NCBI GenBank assembly: GCA_030647575.1
Contig: JAUSJS010000174.1
Coordinates: forward strand, 1 to 10,875
Origin: Candidatus Limnocylindrales bacterium
GTDB taxonomy: Bacteria > Chloroflexota > Limnocylindria > Limnocylindrales > CSP1-4
Direction: 5' to 3'
DNA: 10,875 nt
Within the stretch, counting starts at the first letter, position 1, and every line of letters starts with the position of its first letter. Below are positions 7,020 through 10,875 of the stretch, one piece after another. Both the position numbers and the translations under genes were made by a program. Below the pieces are notes generated by a model that saw only the letters and a program-made list of their open reading frames with translations, searched no databases and was not told the DNA's origin.

Positions 7020-7445
7020 CTACGAGGCGCTCAGCCCGGATCGCGGCCGACTGCGCAGCGGCCGGGAACCGGCGGCGTAGCGGGGCGCTTCCACGTGCCT
7101 GGGGAGGGTGCGCCTGGCTGCCGCCGGTGCAGGCTCGGGAGTCGCGCGCGCGACCCGAAGCATACCGAGGGCCCAATCGGCGTCGGCTCGGAGCCGCTCA
7201 TCCATGCGGCGGCGAGCCTGGCGGAGCGCGGCCTGCGCCGCCTCGCGCTCTCCGTCGAGCCCGGCACGGGCGATCACCCGGATGGCGAACGCGGCAAGCG
7301 CCGGCACCTTGAGCCATGGGGTGACAGCCTCGATCGCGGCGGCACCGTGGGCGGCGATCGGGTCACGCAGATCGATCCGGTGCGCCGGGTCGGCGCCCTC
7401 CGCACGAGCCAGCAACGTCGCGAGTGCATCCTTGGCGTTGGTCAT
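7020..7445 (-). CDS. Helical-repeat-like protein of unknown function, divergent from arsR
   Basis: The product is 141 residues. Residues 4-100 are all-helical and Ala-rich with the segment RIDLRDPIAAHGAAAIEAVT (23-42), then PWLKVPALAAFAIRVIARAG (43-62), whose spacing resembles a short HEAT-like helical pair; similar segments occur in unnamed actinobacterial and Chloroflexota proteins as far as I recall. Residues 101-141 are a Pro/Ala/Arg-rich, probably disordered tail. There is no signal peptide, membrane helix or catalytic motif. ATG 7445 is chosen over ATG 7451 because GGAG (7455-7452) sits six bases before the former and abuts the latter. Its predicted promoter carries a perfect inverted repeat, so it may be controlled by the adjacent ArsR-family regulator. 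Confidence 0.75.
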   Translation of the reverse strand: MTNAKDALATLLARAEGADPAHRIDLRDPIAAHGAAAIEAVTPWLKVPALAAFAIRVIARAGLDGEREAAQAALRQARRRMDERLRADADWALGMLRVARATPEPAPAAARRTLPRHVEAPRYAAGSRPLRSRPRSGLSAS

Positions 7446-7451
7446 CCGCAT

Positions 7452-7455
7452 CTCC
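7452..7455 (-). promoter_or_regulatory. Ribosome binding site GGAG deciding the start at 7445
   Basis: GGAG on the minus strand has six bases to ATG 7445. The earlier ATG at 7451 directly abuts it and could not be used with this site. Confidence 0.55.
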
Positions 7456-7490
7456 AGTCCGCGCGCTCGGCGGCGCGCATCCCCGCACCA

Positions 7491-7496
7491 AGGATA
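7491..7496 (-). promoter_or_regulatory. Putative -10 (TATCCT) for the minus gene starting at 7445
   Basis: CGCTATCCTT on the minus strand repeats the GCTATCCT found before the gene at 5016. The expected start point near 7484 gives a leader of about 40 bases containing the GGAG at 7455. The -35 region would fall within the right arm of the inverted repeat 7498-7523. Confidence 0.45.
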
Positions 7497-7497
7497 G

Positions 7498-7523
7498 CGT
7501 ATCTTCGGGTCTTCGAAGATACG
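7498..7523. promoter_or_regulatory. Perfect 10-base inverted repeat, probable operator
   Basis: CGTATCTTCG (7498-7507), six-base spacer, CGAAGATACG (7514-7523): the arms are exact reverse complements. Part of the spacer with the right arm also forms a second perfect palindrome, TCTTCGAAGA (7510-7519), so the site holds three TCTTCG half-sites. It abuts the minus -10 (7496-7491) and covers the spacer and -35 position of that promoter, and lies 13 bases upstream of the arsR -35. Operators of the ArsR/SmtB family are typically A/T-richer dyads like this one; assignment to the adjacent regulator is inference. Confidence 0.6.
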
Positions 7524-7536
7524 AGCGCTCAGAGAC

Positions 7537-7565
7537 TTGCCCAAATGACAGCGTGCCTTTACGCT
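7537..7565 (+). promoter_or_regulatory. Putative promoter of the arsR-family gene (TTGCCC-17-TACGCT)
   Basis: A -35-like TTGCCC (7537-7542) and a -10-like TACGCT (7560-7565) are separated by 17 bases. The ATG lies eight bases after the -10, so the mRNA would have almost no leader; no Shine-Dalgarno is present. Confidence 0.4.
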
Positions 7566-7567
7566 GT
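7548..7567. promoter_or_regulatory. Perfect 7-base inverted repeat over the arsR -10
   Basis: ACAGCGT (7548-7554), six-base spacer, ACGCTGT (7561-7567). The right arm covers the proposed -10 of arsR and would be a suitable place for autorepression. Its half-site differs from that of the repeat at 7498-7523, though the spacer length is the same. Confidence 0.45.
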
Positions 7568-7573
7568 GCCGCC

Positions 7574-7942
7574 ATGTCAGCCCGACCGTCTCGCCTGGAC
7601 GCCGATCGACTGCGCCAGTTCAAGGCCGAGTTCTTCAAGGCACTCGCCCATCCAGTGAGGATTGCGATCCTGGAGCACCTTCGCCGGGGGCCGCGCAGCG
7701 TCGGCGAGATCCAGGAGCTGACAGGCGTCGCGGGCCCCTCCATCTCGCAGCAGCTCGCCGTCCTGCGCAGCCGCGGCATCGTTGTGCCCGAGCGCTCGGG
7801 CACGACCGTCCGATATCACGCTGCGGACCCGCAGATCTACGCGCTGCTGGATGCCGCGCGCCAGATATCCTACGGGCACCTCAGCGACAGCGCGGACCTG
7901 CTCCGCCTGGTCGAGGCCGAGCAGGTCGCCACCGGCGGCTGA
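7574..7942 (+). CDS. ArsR-family winged-helix transcriptional regulator
   Basis: The product is 122 residues, a dimeric winged helix-turn-helix repressor of ArsR/SmtB type. Visible: FKAEFFKALAHPVRIAILEH (16-35), RSVGEIQELTGV (41-52), the recognition helix GPSISQQLAVLRSRGIV (54-70), and the wing ERSGTTVRYHAADPQIY (73-89), then a C-terminal dimer helix. There is no cysteine at all, so the ELCVCDL alpha-3 metal site of classical ArsR/SmtB is absent; His35, His82, His102 and acidic residues remain as possible ligands, or the signal is not a metal. ATG 7574 starts the conserved region and sits just after a promoter-like element. It is divergent from the gene at 7445-7020, and the 128-base gap has two inverted repeats. 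MurJ follows 74 bases downstream, possibly on the same transcript. Confidence 0.9.
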   Translation: MSARPSRLDADRLRQFKAEFFKALAHPVRIAILEHLRRGPRSVGEIQELTGVAGPSISQQLAVLRSRGIVVPERSGTTVRYHAADPQIYALLDAARQISYGHLSDSADLLRLVEAEQVATGG

Positions 7943-8016
7943 CTGGCCGACCGTCCGTCGCGCGTGAGAAGGGCCGTTCGTCAACGACTCGTGACGCGTC
8001 CGCCCGCCAGTCCCGG

Positions 8017-9363
8017 ATGATCGCTCTTCGAGCCCAGCTGGACCGCGTGGTCCCGCGCGGGGCGCTGGTCCTGTCGGTCCTGTCGTTGGGCTACTTCGCC
8101 ATGGGCATCGTGCGCAATCGGGTCTTCGCCAACACGTTCGGCGCCAGTCCCGAGCTCGATGCCTACTACGCGGCGTTTCGGCTCCCCGAGATCGCGCTTG
8201 ACGTGCTGGTCGCGGCCGGCCTGACCGCCCCCTTCGTGCCGATCTACACCAGCCTGCGCCACGACGACGAAGCGGCGGCGAACCAGTTCGGACGGACGGT
8301 GCTGACCGGCGCGATCGGCGTGATGGCGCTGGCGAGCCTCGCGATCTTCCTGCTGGCGCCGTGGATCGGCGACCGGTTCGAGGGCTTCGACGCGCGGACG
8401 CGCGCGCTCTATGTCGACCTCCTTCGGATCAACTGCCTGGCCCAGATCCTCTTTGCCGCCTCGTTCGCGCTGGGCGAGATCCTGGTCGCCAACCGGCGGT
8501 TCGTCGCCTATGCGGTCGCCCCGATCCTCTACTCCGGCGGGATCGTGGCGGGCACCGTGCTGTTCGCCGACCGCTTCGGGATCGCCGCGACAGCCTGGGG
8601 CGCGGTCGCGGGTGCCGCCGCGCATCTGGGCGTCCGGATCGCCGGGACGCGTCGGACCAGTTTCCGGATCCGCCCGGCATTCGACGTCCGCTCGGCGGCC
8701 TTTCGCGAATTCATCAGGCTGATGCTGCCGCGGATGGCCAGCCATCCGATCGAGCTTCTGATGCTGACCTACTTCACCATCCTGGCCACCCAGCTGGGCG
8801 CCGGCAGCGTCTCGTCGTTCAACTTCGCGTCGGACTACCAGGTCGTGCCGATCCTGCTCATCGGGGCGCCGTTCTCGCTGGCCGTCTTCCCCACCCTGTC
8901 GGCCGCATTCGCGGACGGCGACGGCACAACGTTCCGGGCGGTCCTCGGTCGGAATCTGCTGACCATCGCGGTTCTCACGGCCCTGGCGGCCGTGGCCCTC
9001 TTTGTTCTGTCCGGGACGCTCGTGGAGCTTCTCCTCGGCGGCGGTCGATTCGGGCCTGAGGACGTCACCCGAACGACATCCGTGGTGGCCGCTTTCGCGC
9101 TCTCGATCCCGTTCGACGCCTTGGCCTATCCGCTGTCGCGCGGCCTCTACGCGACCCACGACACGCTGCGTCAGGCTGCCTCGTCCTTCGTCGCGCTGGG
9201 CGTCGTGGTCACCGTCTCGTCAGCGCTGGTCGGGCCGGTCGGAATTCTGGCCGTCCCCCTCGGCTACGCGGCGGGCATGGCCGCCAAGGATCTGCTGCTG
9301 GCGATCTTCCTGGTCCGGCGGCTGCACGCGCTGAGGGCCGGCCGGCTCAGGTCGCCGGACTGA
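8017..9363 (+). CDS. murJ: MurJ/MviN-type lipid II flippase (divergent)
   Basis: The product is 448 residues, a polytopic MOP-superfamily membrane protein expected to move lipid-linked peptidoglycan precursor across the inner membrane. About 12 hydrophobic segments are visible, versus 14 in E. coli MurJ (about 511 residues). Family signatures are NRVFANTFGASPELDAYYAAFRLP (34-57, written here in two parts: NRVFANTFG and ASPELDAYYAAFRLP), FVPIY (73-77), GAPFSLAVFPTLS (283-295) and RGLYATHDT (375-383). Aligned by eye to the E. coli RLPNLLRR..AEG segment, the Arg pair and the Glu are replaced (LPEIALDVLVAAG), so the central cavity chemistry may differ; another lipid-linked sugar flippase is possible. 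No Shine-Dalgarno precedes ATG 8017. The last 17 bases overlap the convergent peptidase gene. Confidence 0.85.
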   Translation: MIALRAQLDRVVPRGALVLSVLSLGYFAMGIVRNRVFANTFGASPELDAYYAAFRLPEIALDVLVAAGLTAPFVPIYTSLRHDDEAAANQFGRTVLTGAIGVMALASLAIFLLAPWIGDRFEGFDARTRALYVDLLRINCLAQILFAASFALGEILVANRRFVAYAVAPILYSGGIVAGTVLFADRFGIAATAWGAVAGAAAHLGVRIAGTRRTSFRIRPAFDVRSAAFREFIRLMLPRMASHPIELLMLTYFTILATQLGAGSVSSFNFASDYQVVPILLIGAPFSLAVFPTLSAAFADGDGTTFRAVLGRNLLTIAVLTALAAVALFVLSGTLVELLLGGGRFGPEDVTRTTSVVAAFALSIPFDALAYPLSRGLYATHDTLRQAASSFVALGVVVTVSSALVGPVGILAVPLGYAAGMAAKDLLLAIFLVRRLHALRAGRLRSPD

Positions 9364-10294
9364 CGGGCACTGTCGGCACGACCGAGATGAACAGCCCGTC
9401 CCGCTCCGGGTAGTTGCCCTCGGGGCGCTTCCAGCGAAGGTAGTTGCGCTCCATCTCGGCTGAATCCTGGAAGGTGCCCGGCGGATCGGACGGACCCCAG
9501 ATGCTCGAGACCCACGGGTACCACGGATCCAGGACGTACGCGCCTTCGACGGTCGCGTCGCGGAAGATCTGCGGATCGGCGTCGGCGCGGAAGCCGGTCA
9601 TGACCCAGGTATGGGCGCCCCGCCACGCGAGCAGGATGACCGGCGATCGAGTTGTTTCGATGGCGACCGCCGCGTCGCGCAAGGCGTCCTCGCGCGTCTC
9701 GTAGCCGCGGACCTCGTAGCCTGACGCCCCATACGCCTCGAGCGCGAGGACCATCGCCGACGGGCCCCATTTCCCGTTGTGGCTGTCGCCATAGCTCTCC
9801 CACTCCCGGACTCTGCCTTGCAGCTCATTCTGGAAGGCATCGGATGTATCGGCCAGCCCCAGGAATGCGAGGGCCATCTGGACCCCGGCTGGAGCGCACC
9901 AGGTGTCCTTGAGCTCGTGGGCGAAGACCGAATCGGGGTCGGTGGCGATGTCGACGTCGACCGGGACCCGCGCCGGCGTCGGGGTGGGCGTGGGGGTTGG
10001 CGTGGCCGACGATGCCTCGGTCGACGGGCCCGGCGTCGGCGCGACGGTCGGCGCAATGGTTGGCGCGGGCGTGAGCGGCGGGGCCGTGACCAGGATCGTG
10101 CCGTCAGTCGGACGATCCGGTACCGGTCCGGCGATGAACCGATCGAGCCTGTCGATGGCGCGCTCGAACAGGTGCCCCGCCCCGAACGCATCGGTCGACA
10201 CGGCGAAGGTCGCGACCAGCGCTCCGCCGACGACCGCCAGCAGCGCGAGCGTGCGAACCGAGAGGCGGCGACGGCGATCGCGAGTGGGGTACAT
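9347..10294 (-). CDS. C39-like (papain-fold) cysteine peptidase, anchored or secreted
   Basis: The product is 315 residues. A basic N-terminus (PTRDRRRR) is followed by a hydrophobic helix (about 13-33), a signal-anchor or uncleaved signal sequence. A Pro/Thr-rich spacer (about 66-108, including a TP repeat) lifts the catalytic domain (about 118-310) off the membrane. The domain resembles the Peptidase_C39_2 family: DTWCAPAGVQMAL with Cys133, GAHTWVMTGF with His228 and YVLDPWYPW with Asp256 give a plausible Cys-His-Asp triad. The usual Gln a few residues before Cys is not evident (HELKDTWC), which may affect the oxyanion hole. Substrate unknown; there is no transporter nearby, so it is not an ABC bacteriocin-processing C39. 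ATG 10294 is preferred over 10330 because AGGA lies 10 bases before it and it starts just before the signal segment. Confidence 0.85.
   Translation of the reverse strand: MYPTRDRRRRLSVRTLALLAVVGGALVATFAVSTDAFGAGHLFERAIDRLDRFIAGPVPDRPTDGTILVTAPPLTPAPTIAPTVAPTPGPSTEASSATPTPTPTPTPARVPVDVDIATDPDSVFAHELKDTWCAPAGVQMALAFLGLADTSDAFQNELQGRVREWESYGDSHNGKWGPSAMVLALEAYGASGYEVRGYETREDALRDAAVAIETTRSPVILLAWRGAHTWVMTGFRADADPQIFRDATVEGAYVLDPWYPWVSSIWGPSDPPGTFQDSAEMERNYLRWKRPEGNYPERDGLFISVVPTVPVSPAT
9974..10003 (-). repeat. Thr-Pro dipeptide repeat tract in the peptidase linker
   Basis: Five TP units (residues 98-107) are encoded by near-repetitive GC-rich DNA, visible on the plus strand as runs of GGCGT and GGGGT. 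It is part of a wider Pro/Thr linker (residues 66-108). Such tracts can vary in length by slippage. Confidence 0.8.
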
Positions 10295-10326
10295 GAATGG
10301 AGAGTCCTCGGGCTGGCTGCGCGACC

Positions 10327-10470
10327 TCACGACGTTCGGGCGGGCGCATGTGCTACGGCCGGACCCGGCGTGCCGCCCAGCCTGCCATAGAATCGGTATT
10401 GGGCTTCGCTTCGAGGCGGAGCCGCCGGGTCGAGCGGCCGGTAGCGCCCGTCGATCAGTGTGTCGCCCAT
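10327..10470 (-). CDS. Possible 47-residue protein with kinase-like N-terminal string
   Basis: ATG 10470 to TGA 10327 encodes 47 residues beginning MGDTLIDGRYRPLDPAAPP and continuing RSEAQYRFYGRLGGTPGP. The string DTLIDGRYRPL resembles the first residues of many bacterial Ser/Thr protein kinases, just before the Gly-rich loop, but no Gly-rich loop or other kinase motif follows. The first 15 codons are strongly G/C-ending (14 of 15), the rest less so, which could mean decay after codon 15. No good ribosome binding site is seen. It ends 32 bases before the peptidase start on the same strand. Remnant, small gene or chance. Confidence 0.3.
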   Translation of the reverse strand: MGDTLIDGRYRPLDPAAPPRSEAQYRFYGRLGGTPGPAVAHAPARTS

Positions 10471-10474
10471 CCGA

Positions 10475-10675
10475 TCAGGGCAGCACGGCCCGCGTCTCGG
10501 GGAGCGTTGCCCTCGTCACCGGCGTCTTGCAATCCCGTTTCGGATTCCCTGGCGTCCTGGACGCGCCGCCAGACCGTGCGTTGCGCGGCTCAGGCGCCCA
10601 TTCCTGATATGTCAGCGTGGTCCACTGTCGGAAGCTGCAGATCGCGCACTGTTGGCTGTCGACGACGAGGCACAT
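10475..10675 (-). CDS. Possible small Cys-rich (zinc-binding?) protein
   Basis: From ATG 10675 the product is 66 residues with CLVVDSQQCAIC near the start; the frame is open further upstream to the PIN-gene stop and there reads CCEAHLCNMC, so the whole array is C-C-x2-H-x-C-x2-C-x7-C-x2-C. That spacing resembles a treble-clef, B-box or RING-type zinc site. The rest (SFRQWTTLTYQEWAPEPRN and a Pro/Arg-rich end) has no recognised family. No ATG, GTG or TTG precedes the first Cys residues in frame, so a canonical start would drop part of the array; the site may be a damaged gene or need an unusual start. GAGG lies 14 bases before ATG 10675, too far to be convincing. Confidence 0.3.
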   Translation of the reverse strand: MCLVVDSQQCAICSFRQWTTLTYQEWAPEPRNARSGGASRTPGNPKRDCKTPVTRATLPETRAVLP

Positions 10676-10708
10676 ATTGCAAAGGTGCGCCTCACAGCAG
10701 CGACGCTG

Positions 10709-10726
10709 CCGGGTGCCGCTACCCGG
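10709..10726 (-). repeat. GC-rich hairpin downstream of the PIN gene
   Basis: CCGGGT (10709-10714) and ACCCGG (10721-10726) pair over a six-base loop. It lies 30 bases past the PIN-gene stop on its strand. There is no T-run after it, so it could be a mRNA 3'-end stabiliser or weak terminator rather than a classical terminator. Confidence 0.35.
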
Positions 10727-10756
10727 GGCGTCGTAACGAGGCGATCGTCCCGCCGC

Positions 10757-10875
10757 CTACGGTTCGAGATCGAAGGCGCGAACGTGGCGCGGCCGGAAGA
10801 CGGCAATCGGTCGACAGTCGAACGTGGCGATCCGGCGGACTCCCAGCCGCTCGGCGGCGGCGACCATCAGCGCGT
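10757..10875 (-). CDS. C-terminus of a VapC-type PIN-domain ribonuclease toxin, cut by the window edge
   Basis: The frame enters from the right edge and stops at TAG 10759-10757, giving 38 residues: ALMVAAAERLGVRRIATFD, then CRPIAVFRPRHVRAFDLEP. This is the typical PIN-domain ending, a helix with ERLG, the strand RRIATFD with the last conserved acidic residue (Asp19 of the visible part), then a hydrophobic strand and RPRHV.AF.L.P. VapC proteins are Mg-dependent RNases of toxin-antitoxin pairs, usually about 130 residues, preceded by the antitoxin gene; here most of the toxin and any antitoxin lie beyond the window. Confidence 0.75.
   Translation of the reverse strand, partial: ALMVAAAERLGVRRIATFDCRPIAVFRPRHVRAFDLEP

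Larger units (their letters stand above)
10295..10756. other. Stretch without a confident gene, upstream of the peptidase
   Basis: Between the PIN-toxin tail and the peptidase start are two doubtful minus ORFs (10327-10470 and 10475-10675) and a GC-rich hairpin (10709-10726). Base composition is less biased than in the genes. No tRNA, terminator with T-run or mobile-element end is seen. A plus frame open from 10348 to the right edge is Arg/Ser-rich and antisense to the PIN gene, so it is not called. Confidence 0.5.

Noticed and set aside
7574..7942. Classical metal-sensing ArsR/SmtB assignment
   Set aside because: The protein has no cysteine and no ELCVCDL-like motif, and there is no metal transporter or arsenate reductase gene beside it, so only the fold family is stated.
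7981..9159. 392-codon minus-strand open frame opposite the flippase gene
   Set aside because: Very rich in Arg, Gly, Glu and Asp without any motif; it mirrors the hydrophobic codons of the MurJ-like gene.
9974..10072. Short GC-rich tandem repeats as a possible CRISPR or VNTR element
   Set aside because: They encode the Thr-Pro linker of the peptidase in frame; there are no spacers or repeat units of CRISPR size.
10531..10546. AATCC-N6-GGATT dyad
   Set aside because: Five-base arms are expected by chance and no gene start or promoter-like element lies next to it.
10348..10875. Plus-strand frame open from ATG 10348 to the right edge
   Set aside because: The translation is Arg/Ser/Ala-rich with no domain, and it is antisense to the clear PIN-domain tail.

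Overview
This is a high-GC bacterial chromosome segment of ordinary housekeeping and unknown genes, with no insertion sequence, prophage, CRISPR array or RNA gene that I can see. The mix (a DUF4446 membrane protein, RarA with a long basic tail, a single-chain UvrD-type helicase-nuclease, a divergent MurJ-like flippase, a Pro/Thr-linker papain-like peptidase and a PIN toxin tail) together with strong G/C third positions fits an uncultured Chloroflexota such as Limnocylindria, or less likely an actinobacterium. That placement is an inference from resemblance, not from a marker gene.

Layout. Positions 1-4634 are minus-strand: DUF4446 protein (to 4002), helicase-nuclease (3838-740), a four-helix membrane protein (592-155), and the N-terminus of an unknown gene running off the left edge (85-1). 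Positions 4635-5015 are mostly non-coding, with a possible 50-codon minus ORF and a plus promoter. Plus-strand genes follow: a tail-anchored coiled-coil protein (5016-5432) and rarA (5481-6998), which looks leaderless. RarA converges on a minus gene of unknown family (7445-7020), which is divergent from an ArsR-family regulator (7574-7942). The intergenic region between those two carries two perfect inverted repeats lying on two predicted promoters. A MurJ-like flippase (8017-9363) follows ArsR and its end overlaps the end of a convergent secreted or anchored C39-like peptidase (10294-9347). The right end holds two doubtful small minus ORFs (one Cys-rich) and the C-terminus of a VapC-type PIN nuclease.

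How the genes relate. The helicase-nuclease and RarA are both DNA-repair/recombination proteins, but they are in separate transcription units. MurJ is for cell-wall precursor export, and the C39-like protein works outside the membrane. The most interesting regulatory structure is the ArsR/unknown-gene divergent region. The best small puzzle is the DUF4446 gene: its only canonical in-frame start (GTG, 4634) lies upstream of a promoter-like element and a strong Shine-Dalgarno that point to an ATC codon. Several starts here share a -10 pattern of the form GCTAnnnT, which I used to propose promoters.
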